This document shows positions 1 to 9,035 of a stretch of DNA of 33,353 nt, one piece after another. Both the position numbers and the translations under genes were made by a program. This DNA comes from JAFDZV01 sp966128725 (GTDB taxonomy: Bacteria; Bacteroidota; Ignavibacteria; OLB7): assembly GCA_966128725.1 (NCBI GenBank), contig CBHYLN010000050.1:1-33353 (forward strand). Direction: 5' to 3'. Each line of letters starts with the position of its first letter. The stretch's first letter is position 1. The notes below the pieces were generated by a model that saw only the letters and a program-made list of their open reading frames with translations, was not told the origin of the DNA and searched no databases.

Positions 1-330
1 CGGCAACCAGTTCCTCCTTTGCGTAGCGCTCGTCACCGAATGTGCGGCCGAACTCCCGGTTCAGGCGGCTTGTGTGGCCTGTCCAGTGGGTGAGCTCGTG
101 TGCAAGTATGGCGTAGTAGCTCACGGCATCATCAAAAGCCTCGAAGGGCGGCATCTGGATGCGGTCCGGCCCTCTGAGATACACCGCCTTGACGCCCGTG
201 GTGATCTCGGCTTTCGTCTGCCTGAAGAACCGTTCCAGCGTCTCGATGCGCTGTTCCGGGTTCACCTGCAGGGGTCTGGCAGCTTGTAATAGGTGTCCGG
301 CAGCCCTTCGACGTTTCTTGCCGTGCTGTC
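1..330 (-). pseudogene. ArdC-like antirestriction/metallopeptidase remnant (runs off the left edge)
   Basis: This stretch matches 12251-12576, the middle of the intact ArdC-like gene at 11964-12953, almost base for base. Read on the minus strand it still encodes the zincin motif HELTHWTGH and the following SRLNRE and EELVAE segments, and it is open to the window edge. The upstream part is broken. Around 265-280 one base is missing relative to the intact copy, which shifts the frame. Homology stops near 330 after the equivalent of EGLPETYYKLP, so the N-terminal ssDNA-binding domain is gone. It is a decayed paralogue, and its C-terminal end lies outside the window. Confidence 0.8.
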
Positions 331-362
331 GGCCGTTGTCCGCTGCGGCCGCGCCGTTTTCA

Positions 363-447
363 GAAAGGAGGGGGCACCGTTACGGAGGCTGCCGGCATTG
401 CGGCCGTACCTGGCTCTGGCGGCAAGTCCTTGATACACTCCACGGCC
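363..447 (-). pseudogene. ArdC-like C-terminal scar
   Basis: The minus-strand frame reads AVECIKDLPPEPGTAAMPA and ends at a stop near 363. This resembles the C-terminal segment of the intact ArdC protein (AVEFVKGLQPEATTMPA). The fragment sits between the end of the broken ArdA gene and the larger ArdC fragment at 1-330. Two ArdC-like genes, or one rearranged gene, have therefore collapsed here. It is too short to be functional, and the assignment rests on about 20 aligned residues. Confidence 0.5.
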
Positions 448-455
448 CTCCATTT

Positions 456-961
456 TCAGCGGCACCGATAGACCAATCGTGTTCCGCCAACGGTGGTTTC
501 GGTGTAATCAAAGCCGAGGTCCCGCGCGATCGCGTCATAGTCCAGATAGTTGATGATCGATTCGGGGATATCTCCGAACAGCCCCTCGTCAACAAACTCC
601 TGGGCAAGCTCCATCAGGCTGTCGATCTCGTAGATATCCACGTCCAGATCATCAGGCTTGTCGGCACGAATATCGAAACGATAGCCGCACTCGCCGACAG
701 CGATAATGACTTTCCGCTTTGCATCTTCGCTCCAGTCGTCACAGGCGTCCAGATACTCGCCAACGTTGGTCTGGTTAACGCTCAACGCATCGAACAGCTC
801 ACGGTCGATATCCTCTCCATCAATGAATTGCAGTTCATACTCCTCACCGGCGCGCCCATGGGATTGACGTTCTCGGCGGCCTGCTGGTCGTAGTCCTCCT
901 TCGTCTCGAAGTAAAATCCGAGCGCGGCGATGTCATAGGGTTGTGCGAACAGGGTGGTCAT
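456..961 (-). pseudogene. ardA: ArdA-like antirestriction protein, interrupted by a frameshift
   Basis: ArdA proteins are acidic DNA mimics that inhibit type I restriction enzymes. The start codon at 961 follows a purine-rich ribosome site (GGAAAGGAAAG). The N-terminus MTTLFAQPYDIAALGFYFET is the usual ArdA opening. After the residues GAPV near 845-850 the frame is lost. The continuation EEYELQFIDGEDIDRELFDA followed by LSVNQTNVGEYLD lies in another frame, consistent with deletion of one G. The remainder, down to FVDEGLFGDIP and ending VYRCR at 456, is intact and strongly acidic. Joined length is about 168 residues, the normal family size. As written it gives two partial proteins, so it is probably inactive unless the shift is a sequencing error. 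Confidence 0.82.
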
Positions 962-998
962 GTTTCTTTCCTTTCCGGGGGTTGCAGTTGGCATCGCC

Positions 999-1244
999 TT
1001 ATGACTTGTGATTGAAGTCGCGGCGCAAGGCGGCCGGGGGGCGGGTCGGCTTAAGCGAGGTTGAAGTCTTCTCGCCGTTGCAGGCCTTCGCTTTCGGCGC
1101 AAGAGCCAGATAGTGCTGGCGGTGGATGACAAGATTGTAGCCCTTGCCTGTCTTGTGTGCGAAGGCGGCTCCGATGCAGCGGACGCGTCCACCTTGCTGC
1201 ATGAAGATGTAGAAGGCGGGTGTGGCGGCGGTGTCACTGGTCAT
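999..1244 (-). CDS. Small mobile-element protein, 81 aa
   Basis: I do not recognise a named family, but the protein is a clear paralogue of the 60-aa product at 13618-13800. Both share the pattern F-I-F-x-QQ, G-x-AF-x-HK-x-G-x-G-x-NLVI and LAPKAK. I chose the ATG at 1244 because it follows AGAAAGGATCA, the same leader found before three other genes of these modules, and because similarity to the paralogue starts there. The C-terminal 25 residues are extra and basic. It lies just upstream of the broken ArdA gene in the same direction, so it belonged to an antirestriction operon. Its role is unknown. Confidence 0.6.
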   Translation of the reverse strand: MTSDTAATPAFYIFMQQGGRVRCIGAAFAHKTGKGYNLVIHRQHYLALAPKAKACNGEKTSTSLKPTRPPAALRRDFNHKS

Positions 1245-1348
1245 GGAATGATCCTTTCTGAACGGAGGTGCGGTGGTGAGAGGAAGAGAGCGAGAGAGCT
1301 TACGCCCTCTCCCGTTCATCCTCGTCCGTTTCAGCTTGACCGTTTTGC

Positions 1349-1500
1349 TGCTGCTTTTGTGAAATAGACCGAAGTACGGAAGCCCGTGGATGTCCATCAA
1401 AGTCCGACAATGATTGACGGGTGGTGAAGAAGACAGGCGGCGGCGCGAATCGTTGCTGCATGGAAGCGCGTTCGAGTGCCGGCGGATTCGTTTCTGTGGG
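1349..1500. repeat. Direct repeat, copy 1 (partner at 15334-15485)
   Basis: About 70 bases from 1349 match 15334-15405 closely, with a shared core AGCCCGTGGATGTCCATCAA, and weaker similarity continues to about 1500 (CGTTCGAGTGC in both). In both places the block lies upstream of the first minus-strand gene of the antirestriction/element module. It may therefore be the module's promoter and leader region, or the module boundary. Confidence 0.7.
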
Positions 1501-1949
1501 CCGCCCCCATGGCGATGGACCCAACGCGGTGCAGCGCGCGCGTCACCCGTGACGTTGCCGATCGCCAGGCGCGCCTGGCGCGCCTGGCAACGTCGCTGGA
1601 ATCATCCGGGCATGCCGCAACCGACGTGGCGGCGTTCCTGATGCGCATGATCTTCACCATGTTCGCCGAGGATGTGAAGCTGTTGCCGGAACGGCCGTTT
1701 CTGGAGATGCTGGAATCATTGCGCGTCAATACGGAGATACTGCCGGACATGCTCCGTTCCCTGTGGTCCACAATGAACACGGGCGGGTTTTCACCGGCGC
1801 TTTTCAGCACAGTGCTGAAAAGCATGGCGCTACGCTTCAATGGCGGCTTGTTCGAGGACTCCACGGCCCTGCTGGTGAATGAGAAGCAACGCGCCCTGCT
1901 GGTGGAGTTGTGGATTGGTCTGTCCAATCTACGCAGAACTAAACAATAA
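1476..1949 (+). pseudogene. MmeI-type (type IIL) DNA methyltransferase/restriction enzyme fragment
   Basis: The segment RLARLATSLESSGHAATDVA followed by FLMRMIFTMFAEDVKLLPE and later FNGGLFEDSTALL is the helical spacer region that precedes the methylase domain in MmeI-like single-chain restriction-modification enzymes. Those proteins are usually around 900 residues or more. Only about 150 residues remain here, with no PD-ExK nuclease before it and no SAM motif or NPPY after it. The reading frame ends in an unrelated tail at 1949. Both ends are truncated, so this is a remnant. It begins where the repeated module boundary at 1349-1500 ends, which suggests that the module inserted into or deleted this gene. 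Confidence 0.72.
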
Positions 1950-2151
1950 CAGCAATAGGCCAATACGGCCGATTGCAACCTAAATCTAGCGATTTTCATC
2001 TTTGACAACATCGCTTTTGGCAACATTGCTTCAGCAATGCCGCTGCTCTCGCAACCACGACTGACGCAACGGGCTGTACGGTGTACAATGGATATCCACA
2101 CACGGCAATCTCGGCATCCCCCGTGCAACCGTTGTTACGGATACCACCGAT

Positions 2152-2215
2152 GGTACCCGCCAAGGTGGGTACATGATGATGGGGGTACATGGAAGTAGGG
2201 TACACGATAATGTAC
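2152..2215. promoter_or_regulatory. Cluster of GGGTAC motifs upstream of a secreted-protein gene
   Basis: GGGTACA occurs at 2167-2173, 2183-2189 and 2198-2204, 15-16 bases apart, with GGTACCC just before (about 2152) and TGTAC just after. The cluster lies about 100 bases before the start codon at 2309 and could bind a regulator. The rest of 1950-2308 shows nothing I recognise. Confidence 0.35.
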
Positions 2216-2308
2216 TGTATCGCGCTATCCTCGGAATGCATATTAGCGCTTGATATCCACAAAGTCTGGATGTCAAAACAATCACTCCCATTTTTGGAGA
2301 ATTGACTT

Positions 2309-2788
2309 ATGCGTTCCTCATCATTTAGACGGTCGATAGCCGCAACAATGGTTGCTGGCATTGCTACTACCGTGCTGGCTGCCACACTCTTGGCGGCAAC
2401 AGCATTGCCACCATTGCTGGTGAACGGCCCAGCATGCCCAAAAGGCAGCGCACGGACAAATAAGTGGATTGTATTTGAAGACAGAGATGGCAACGGAAGC
2501 TATGATTTTGTGATTGCCGGCGACTGCGACGGGACTGTCCGGGGACGCGAATGGCGTGTTAGCAGTGACCCGTTCGATCCAACACCTGGCGATATAGCCG
2601 TTGGTCAATTGCCGGCAAACGTATCAGTTGCACCCACCCCCGATCTATCGTACACGCAATTGCCGAGTGGGCTGTTTGCATGGACCGTTACCGAACGCGC
2701 AACCGACGGAACGGTGATTTGCACATACGATCGCGGTGTTGATATGTCCTTGGTGTCATCATGTCCGCCGGACGGGAACCTGCATTAG
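2309..2788 (+). CDS. Small secreted protein of unknown function, 159 aa
   Basis: The start at 2309 follows TTTTTGGAGAATTGACTT, a good GGAG ribosome site. Residues 1-35 form a signal peptide: RSSSFRR, then a long Ala/Thr/Leu/Val hydrophobic stretch ending before NGPACPKG. The mature part carries DRDGNGSYDF at about 58-67, which resembles a calcium-binding DxDGNG loop, and GDCDGT further on, plus a few cysteines (ACP, DCD, VIC, SSC) that could form disulfides. I recognise no family. It stands alone between two mobile-element scars and has its own probable terminator downstream. It has no T9SS sorting tail. Confidence 0.7.
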   Translation: MRSSSFRRSIAATMVAGIATTVLAATLLAATALPPLLVNGPACPKGSARTNKWIVFEDRDGNGSYDFVIAGDCDGTVRGREWRVSSDPFDPTPGDIAVGQLPANVSVAPTPDLSYTQLPSGLFAWTVTERATDGTVICTYDRGVDMSLVSSCPPDGNLH

Positions 2789-2968
2789 TCCGAAAGTTGT
2801 ATGGCAAGGTCAGTATTCATTACCCAGGCCTATGCCACATCCTTGCGCGATTGCAAGGGGTACCAGTTGGACATACATTGCTCGTTGTGTGATTGTCATG
2901 CGCAATCACGGATACCAGGCGTGACGTGATTCTCGGGGGATAGTTGCTTGCGCAGGTATACAACGGGG

Positions 2969-3011
2969 CGGGTGCTCGTGAGACATATCACGGGCACCCG
3001 CTACATTTTTT
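2969..3011 (+). terminator. Rho-independent terminator
   Basis: A 13-base stem with one mismatch (CGGGTGCTCGTGA at 2969-2981, TCACGGGCACCCG at 2988-3000) and a six-base loop is followed shortly by a run of six T. It fits the end of the transcript of the secreted-protein gene at 2309-2788. Confidence 0.7.
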
Positions 3012-3304
3012 GCGCATGTATCCCCAACGTGCGGGGGTACCCGGTGTACTTTTTTGCACATAATCTCGTTTGAGTCCGTGTTACTCGTACGGAGTATCCG
3101 TTTGGCATTGTGGTACGCTACTTGTGCGGTTGGCGATCTTCGATGCATTTGTCCAACGGTTGCTTTTGATTTGTGGGAATTGGGTACCTGTGGTTTTACA
3201 TACTCAACGTGGCGGGTTTATGGTGCATTTGTATCCTTTTCAAGCATTCGAATCCCCATAGACTCGATGCCTGGCCGTCTAGTCATCGGTCAATATGCCA
3301 AGGG

Positions 3305-3352
3305 GGCGCATGCACTGGTTGTTCCTGGGGGACGGCCGTGCATGCGCCTTTT
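3305..3352 (+). terminator. Possible second terminator hairpin
   Basis: GGCGCATGCAC at 3305-3315 pairs perfectly with GTGCATGCGCC at 3338-3348, with a 22-base loop, and TTTT follows. The long loop makes it weaker than the hairpin at 2969. The interval 3012-3304 has no gene I can support. Confidence 0.4.
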
Positions 3353-3378
3353 AGTTGTTTTGCCCCCATAGATCCGGA

Positions 3379-3555
3379 ATGACGCGCTTGACAAATGCAT
3401 TCAGCAAGAAGTGGGAGAACTTCGCCGCCGCCGTGAGCCTGCATGTTGCGCTACAACCTCGTGCGTGTGCATCAGACTCTCAGAGTCACGCCAGCAATGG
3501 AGGCCGGAGTGACAAACCGTCTGTGAAGCATCGGCGACCTGTTAGACGCAACGGC
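3379..3555 (+). pseudogene. IS1-like DDE transposase C-terminal remnant
   Basis: The plus strand encodes TRLTNAFSKKWENFAAAVSL in one frame, then in a shifted frame YNLVRVHQTLRVTPAMEAGV followed by TNRL, a stop, and SIGDLLD. The RVH-x-TLRVTPAMEAG pattern is the hallmark C-terminus of a widespread transposase group annotated as IS1-like. There is at least one frameshift near 3455 and one stop at about 3525, and the catalytic part is missing. It is an insertion-sequence scar. The following 300 bases up to 3858 contain nothing I recognise. Confidence 0.72.
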
Positions 3556-3858
3556 AAATTAGGACACTACCGGGTTGCACGCCCATTAGTAGGCTCAAGG
3601 CCCTGAGCACCCCGGCCCCCTCCAATCCAGGTTCTTCCGGCAGCGCAACGCGCCCGAAGCACTTGCGCCGAATACTCCGGAACGTAACGTCCCGGAGCAT
3701 GATGAGAGGTAATGCCAAGCGCAAACGTTTCATGGTGCGTCACACCGAATAGTCGGAGCAACCAGTACCTGCCGATGCTCTCAGGATGGTTGCGCCTGCC
3801 CATGGCTTCGGATCGCTTCGCCATCGGATTGTGTGCATGGATTCAGTATCATCTCCTT

Positions 3859-3897
3859 GGGGTATTCCCCCGGGGGTGCCCCCCGAGGGAATACCCC
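3859..3897. repeat. Strong GC-rich hairpin downstream of a T9SS gene
   Basis: GGGGTATTCCC opens and GGGAATACCCC closes a near-perfect stem of about 17 base pairs with a tiny loop. A related imperfect unit (GGGTATCCC and GGGATTCCC) follows immediately at about 3916-3940. It lies about 75 bases past the stop of the large minus-strand gene at 3973. It may act as a transcript end or an RNA stabiliser, although no T-run is seen on either side. Confidence 0.5.
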
Positions 3898-3972
3898 TCA
3901 CATCCCCCCACGAAGGGTATCCCTCGGGGATTCCCGTTCGTTACATCCAACCGGCACTCACCGGCATGAGCG

Positions 3973-6900
3973 TCACCGCACCACCACCAGCCTCGCCACC
4001 GCACGCGAACGCCCCGCGCGAAGTTCCACCAGATAGGCCCCCGGCGCGAATCCGGCGGTCGAGACCTCCAGCGCATACCGGCCCGCCTCGGCCGCCGCGC
4101 CGTCGACCGGACGCGCCACCACACGGCCACCGGCGTCGTACACGGTCAGGCTGAACGCTTCGCTCGACGGCACCGAGAACCGTACCTGCGTGCGGCCGTG
4201 CGACGGGTTCGGCAGCGCATCAACACGCAGCGATCCCGCTCCGCGATCCACGAGTCGCATCTTCGCCAGCGCTTCTTCATCAACCGGCGCCGACAGCTCC
4301 TCCACCGGATACAGCGAACGATACGATACCGTGTCCGGCGCCACGCTCGTCTCGATCCGTGTCCGCACGTAGTACGTGCCGCTGAACAGATCGAAGTCCC
4401 GTTGGATCGCAACGTCGTACGAATCGGCAACCGCCGTCACGGTGAACGAGTCCAGCCGCGCAACGGCAACGTCGCTGGCCGAGTCCACCAGTTCGGTGAT
4501 GAACGTCACGCCCTGCCCGCCGGCAAGCGCCGTATCGCCGGCGAACCTGCCGTGCAGTTCGCAGCCGATCGTCACCGAATCGTGCGCGGCGAAGTTCACG
4601 CTGCGGAACAGTTCCCGCACCGCCGTGAGATTGTCCGTGCGACGGTTGCCCGCCGTGCGCGGCACAAGCGGCAGCGGCATGGCGCCATCCGGCCCGTTTG
4701 CCCATACATCGAACAGCGTGCCGCTGAACGCCGTGACGGCCGCGTCGCTCAGGCTGAAGAACACGCGGCGGCCGTGCGCCTGGTAGCCGCGCGGCCGCGC
4801 CCTGGCGAAGTATTCGCGCGAGGTCTCGATCACCCCCTGCGATGTATCGCTCGGCGCCTCGACGAACAACACGGCGTGTTTGCCCAGCTGGCCCACCGGC
4901 GCGGCCGCGCCGTGCGCGTTGAACCCGCCGATCTGGTACGGTTGCGGCTGCGGCCAGATGAACGATGTGCCGTACTCCACGATCGACTGTTGCATCGGCT
5001 TGAAACCCGGGATCGGGCTCATCACCACCGAGAACGTCACCTTCCGGCCCAGGCTGTCGTCGGCCCTGGTGGTGCGCGCGTTGATCGATGACTCGCTTGG
5101 ATACACCGGCGCGCCAATCAGGCCGGGCACGGTTGCCGCACGGGTCACCTCGTAGCTCCACTGCGCGGCATTCTCGATGCAGTCGAAGTACGGACGCCAC
5201 CGGTTCGGATGGCTCGTATCCGGGTCGCAGCTTCGCGACGTTTCGGTGAACAGGCTGGCGTGATGTACCCAGGTTTCGGCATACGACACTCCCTTCAACA
5301 AATCGACGAGATTGGAGAAGCTCTCCCATGTTATCCCCTCCTGCGCGCCGCACCATACATCCTGTGTCATGTCCATCGACGGGTGCACGTGGTTGGCCGC
5401 ATCGCTCTGGCTGACCATCATCCGGTTCTTCACCAGCGGACGATGCGCGCCGCCGGTTACCGTGTCGATCAACCGTGCGTAGAAGATGTGCGTTCCGTAG
5501 GGCGTCGGCTGCTGCCAAGCGATGCCGATGCTGGAATCACGCCCGGTGATGTGCGCAAACGGCGGCATCGTCGGGTACTGCCCCACATCGAACGATCCCA
5601 TGGGGTCCTGCACCGTATCACAGGTACGATACTTGACGTTGCCGGCGCCGCCGCCCATCTGCCACCAGCTGCTGTTGCCGTCGAGCTGGCGGATCACCGC
5701 AACGATGCCGCGCTGGTCGTCGCTGAAGGCAAACGCGTACGCCCCGTGCAGGCGGCTGACGGTTGGCGTGCCCCATTGCGCATCGTCGGTGCCGGAGGCC
5801 AGGCCGATCGAGTCGGTATTGGTCATCAGTTGTGGAAACGCGTCCGGATCGTTCATCGGGAAGCGCACGTTGCGCACCAGCACCGAACGGGCGGTGCCGC
5901 CGGCATACCACGGGTAGGTGGTCCAGACGATGGTGGCCACGCGATCGCTCAGCTTTGTGGAATCGGCCCTGACCGCGAGCGACGGGAAATGATTGCCGTA
6001 CGCATAGCGCGGATCATTTGTATCGGAGATCATCACCTCGAACCCCGGGCGGGGGTCCCAGCGGATCGCGCCGGTCGCCTTGGTGATGGGCAGCGAGCGG
6101 CGGTAGAACACCTGATCGGCCCAGACCGTGTCGGTTTTCAGGGGCGGCGCCCAGAACTTCGCGCGGCGCACGTACACCGCGTGCCAGAAAACGCCGTCGA
6201 ACAGAAATTTCTTGCCGTTGTTGAATCTCGTGTCCCCGGTGAAGGCAACCTGGTTCGGCTGGCAGAACGTGACGCGCAACAGGGCGGCGCCACCGGGCCG
6301 GAGCGTCAGGTTGAAGAGGCTGTCCTCGCGAATGATGGTATCCAGCCCGGCGCGCGGCGCGGTCGCGAACGGCAGGCGGGCCGTGTCCGGCTCGATCTCC
6401 TGGATGCGGACGAAGTTGTACTGCAACGTGTCCGGGTGATGGATGTTCAGACGAACGGCGAGCGTACGGACCTCGGCCAGCGTATCAAGCGTGCGCCCGA
6501 GCGCCGAGTTGGCGGCGATGTCGCCGGAACGCTCGAACGTGCGGCGGTTCAGCAGGAAGAGGTGCATGGTATCGTCGATGCGTTGCGCGCCCTTCAGCGT
6601 ATCGAACAGGCCAAGCTCCACATAGGTCCCGGCCGCGGAGTCCCTGTTCCCGAACCGGTCGAAGGCCTCGATCGAGCGGACCATCTCGGTGGCCGGCAGC
6701 GGGCGCGATCGTGTCTGCGGATAATTCTCGATGCTGTCGGCCATGTAGGCCTGTGGCACGATGAAGTGCATGGAGTAGGCGTCGCGCCAGCGCAGGCGGG
6801 CCATCGCCGCGCCGATCCTGGGAAGCCAGGCCTTGTTCAGCCAGCGCATCTCGTTCAGGCGATTGCCCCAGCCGGTGTAGAAGTTGGGGAACCGTGCCGC

Positions 6901-8946
6901 CGGCCGCCCGAGATTGTCGTTCTCCGGTTTGCGGCGCATCACCAGCGTATCGCGGTAGTTCTCCTGCATCGAGGTCAGCGGGCCAACCGGGCCGAAGTCG
7001 TTGTAGAAAAACCAGCGCTGCACCAGGTCGTTCGGATGCAGAGCGGGATCAACCGTGTAAACTTCCTGCGTGTCCGACCCTACCCAGGAGTAATGCACGC
7101 CACGCGAACCATAGACGAGCCCCAGATTGACGATGGCGCGCATCTCGGCCGCTTCCAGAATATGTGTCCAGGTGGTATCGGCGTGGTCGAAGACGCCGTT
7201 CGAGTTGTACACCGGCTGGATGTTGAACGGCGACATCACGCTGGGCCATATCGTGAGCCGCTTGCCGGTGCGGCGCGATGACCACGCGGCATGGCCCAGC
7301 TCGTTGGCGAACCTGGCGCCGTAGAAGTACTCGTTGTTCGGGCCGATGATGTACTGGCCGAAATGGAACCGCTGAAGGAAGCGTTCGTAGCGCTCCACCT
7401 CGGCACGCGCCGGCACAAGCAGCGGGAGGAACCATCGGCCGCCGTTATGTTCGGCGATCGTGGGAAGCTGAATGTCCGACAGGCCGTAGAACTGCTGATA
7501 GTCCTGCCCGCGCCGGTACCAGACATCGCCGGGGTAAAGTTCGACGGTCAGTTCCGGCTCGTCGTCCAGCGTATGCTGCGCGGCGTTGCTGTGCAGGTTC
7601 TGCGCCCGGTAGGCGCGGATACCGCGGATGGTATCGTTCCCGCCCCCGAACGTTGTGGCGGCCAGCTGGGAGTCGATCGTGGCGTACGGCCCATGCTCGA
7701 ACATTTTCCCTTCATCGCCGGTATACAGGCGCATGATGGCGCGCCGGGCGGCGACCGGGGTGGCCGAGGAATCGTTCACGAACCTGCGGGCCAGGTTCAT
7801 CACCGCCTGGCGGTGATCGATACAGGGCTGCTCGCCGCCGCGCATCAGCCAGCCGATCGAGTCGCGCAGGCTTACCCCGCGCAGCGCCACCTTCTCCGCG
7901 CCGGCCCAGCGCACGCGGATATCGAAACGATGCGCGCTGTTGTTCGCGTGGTACGGCCCGCCCCGCAGCGTGCCCGGCGCGGCGCGCATATCCACGGCAA
8001 TGGTGGTGTCGTGGTAAACATCGAAGTTCAATTGCCCCGCCGGTGGTGCCAGGCTCCGTTTCAGGATACTGAACGCCCGGAACAGATACTCGGTGTCGCC
8101 GGCGGCGGTCTGCGCCGCGCCGCTGGTGTCCTGGAAGCTGGTGCCCGCCGGAATCTCGCACCAGACCTCGACGACCAGCACCGTGTCACCGTCATCGGCT
8201 GTGCCGCCTCCCTGTTGTGGACTGAACATATGCCCGGTGACGGTGATATAGTGCATGGGCGACTCCAGCCCCTGAATCTGGTTGGTGATGAAGCTGGAGC
8301 AGTCCATCGTGCTCAGGGCCGTGTCGTTTGCCACGGGCCAGCGCTTCTGCCCCGCGATGTACCCGAAGGCGATCCCCGAGGCTACCGTCTGGCTGGCCGC
8401 CGTGGTCGCGGCGTCGTAGACTTGTTCGAGCACACCACCCGGCATAGTCGTAAAGTTCCGCGCAGTGTCGCCACCACTTCGGCTGGCAAACACATTCCGG
8501 TAGTAGTAGCTCTGCGCCGAGTCGAAGGGGAAGAACACGGCCTCGCGGCCGTTGCCCGCGCGCGAGAGCATGCCGCCGATGTTGGGGATCAGCCATTCAT
8601 CGGCCGCCGCGTGGGCGGCCAGCGAGTCCACCCGCCAGTAGTCCTCGGGGCCGTGCTCGCGCATCTCGATCACTTTCACGCCGATATCGCGCAGGAAGTT
8701 CCACACGTCGCTGTACGGCTGCCCGTCGGGCGGCTTGGTGGCCAGCACGCCACCAATCCAGAATTCGTCGAGCCCCAGATTGTAGATCGCGCGGCGCGGC
8801 GCGGCCGTGTCCGGCAGGGGCGGCTGCGCCGCCAGCGGGGCCGCCGCCGGCAGGGCGGCCGCCAGCAGGGCCGCCACAAACAGCATGCCCGGCAGAAACC
8901 GATGCCCGGGCCACGCACGGCGCGGCCCATCCGATGGGAAGATCAT
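3973..8946 (-). CDS. Very large T9SS type A cargo protein of unknown function, 1657 aa
   Basis: The start at 8946 is chosen because AAGGAGATATC sits right before it. The N-terminus has the basic stretch RRAWPGHR, then an Ala/Leu-rich signal peptide ending near PLAAQPP. The last 85 residues are a T9SS type A sorting domain: LPNPSHGRTQVRFSVP, then LTVYDAGGRVV, then GAYLVELRAG, ending in RLVVVR. The protein should thus cross the outer membrane through the type IX system and be released or anchored at the surface. The long middle is rich in Trp, Tyr, Asp and short beta-strand-like segments, with no catalytic motif I can name. Around residues 15-110 it reads like a described narrative domain (FWIGG, EDYWRVDSL), but I assign no family. 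The gene lies 89 bases after the stop of the FG-GAP protein upstream, in the same direction, so the two may be cotranscribed. Confidence 0.9.
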   Translation of the reverse strand: MIFPSDGPRRAWPGHRFLPGMLFVAALLAAALPAAAPLAAQPPLPDTAAPRRAIYNLGLDEFWIGGVLATKPPDGQPYSDVWNFLRDIGVKVIEMREHGPEDYWRVDSLAAHAAADEWLIPNIGGMLSRAGNGREAVFFPFDSAQSYYYRNVFASRSGGDTARNFTTMPGGVLEQVYDAATTAASQTVASGIAFGYIAGQKRWPVANDTALSTMDCSSFITNQIQGLESPMHYITVTGHMFSPQQGGGTADDGDTVLVVEVWCEIPAGTSFQDTSGAAQTAAGDTEYLFRAFSILKRSLAPPAGQLNFDVYHDTTIAVDMRAAPGTLRGGPYHANNSAHRFDIRVRWAGAEKVALRGVSLRDSIGWLMRGGEQPCIDHRQAVMNLARRFVNDSSATPVAARRAIMRLYTGDEGKMFEHGPYATIDSQLAATTFGGGNDTIRGIRAYRAQNLHSNAAQHTLDDEPELTVELYPGDVWYRRGQDYQQFYGLSDIQLPTIAEHNGGRWFLPLLVPARAEVERYERFLQRFHFGQYIIGPNNEYFYGARFANELGHAAWSSRRTGKRLTIWPSVMSPFNIQPVYNSNGVFDHADTTWTHILEAAEMRAIVNLGLVYGSRGVHYSWVGSDTQEVYTVDPALHPNDLVQRWFFYNDFGPVGPLTSMQENYRDTLVMRRKPENDNLGRPAARFPNFYTGWGNRLNEMRWLNKAWLPRIGAAMARLRWRDAYSMHFIVPQAYMADSIENYPQTRSRPLPATEMVRSIEAFDRFGNRDSAAGTYVELGLFDTLKGAQRIDDTMHLFLLNRRTFERSGDIAANSALGRTLDTLAEVRTLAVRLNIHHPDTLQYNFVRIQEIEPDTARLPFATAPRAGLDTIIREDSLFNLTLRPGGAALLRVTFCQPNQVAFTGDTRFNNGKKFLFDGVFWHAVYVRRAKFWAPPLKTDTVWADQVFYRRSLPITKATGAIRWDPRPGFEVMISDTNDPRYAYGNHFPSLAVRADSTKLSDRVATIVWTTYPWYAGGTARSVLVRNVRFPMNDPDAFPQLMTNTDSIGLASGTDDAQWGTPTVSRLHGAYAFAFSDDQRGIVAVIRQLDGNSSWWQMGGGAGNVKYRTCDTVQDPMGSFDVGQYPTMPPFAHITGRDSSIGIAWQQPTPYGTHIFYARLIDTVTGGAHRPLVKNRMMVSQSDAANHVHPSMDMTQDVWCGAQEGITWESFSNLVDLLKGVSYAETWVHHASLFTETSRSCDPDTSHPNRWRPYFDCIENAAQWSYEVTRAATVPGLIGAPVYPSESSINARTTRADDSLGRKVTFSVVMSPIPGFKPMQQSIVEYGTSFIWPQPQPYQIGGFNAHGAAAPVGQLGKHAVLFVEAPSDTSQGVIETSREYFARARPRGYQAHGRRVFFSLSDAAVTAFSGTLFDVWANGPDGAMPLPLVPRTAGNRRTDNLTAVRELFRSVNFAAHDSVTIGCELHGRFAGDTALAGGQGVTFITELVDSASDVAVARLDSFTVTAVADSYDVAIQRDFDLFSGTYYVRTRIETSVAPDTVSYRSLYPVEELSAPVDEEALAKMRLVDRGAGSLRVDALPNPSHGRTQVRFSVPSSEAFSLTVYDAGGRVVARPVDGAAAEAGRYALEVSTAGFAPGAYLVELRAGRSRAVARLVVVR

Positions 8947-9035
8947 GATATCTCCTTGAAAGGAATGATGAATATGGAATGAGGGGGGATGTGTGGTCAT
9001 ACGGAATCAACACAGCGCCCGGGTTTTCCCGGGCA

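Noticed and set aside
159..893. Plus-strand open frame across the first 900 bases
   Set aside because: It runs antisense through the ArdC and ArdA remnants and has no domain of its own.
2152..2215. GGGTAC repeats as plasmid replication iterons
   Set aside because: The repeats are short, few and not helically phased, and no Rep protein or AT-rich unwinding region is near.
5209..8982. Two long plus-strand open frames opposite the 1657-aa cargo gene
   Set aside because: They are GC-rich mirror frames, with Arg/Val/Ala/His-heavy composition, no ribosome sites and no recognisable domains. The minus-strand gene has a signal peptide, a ribosome site and a T9SS tail.
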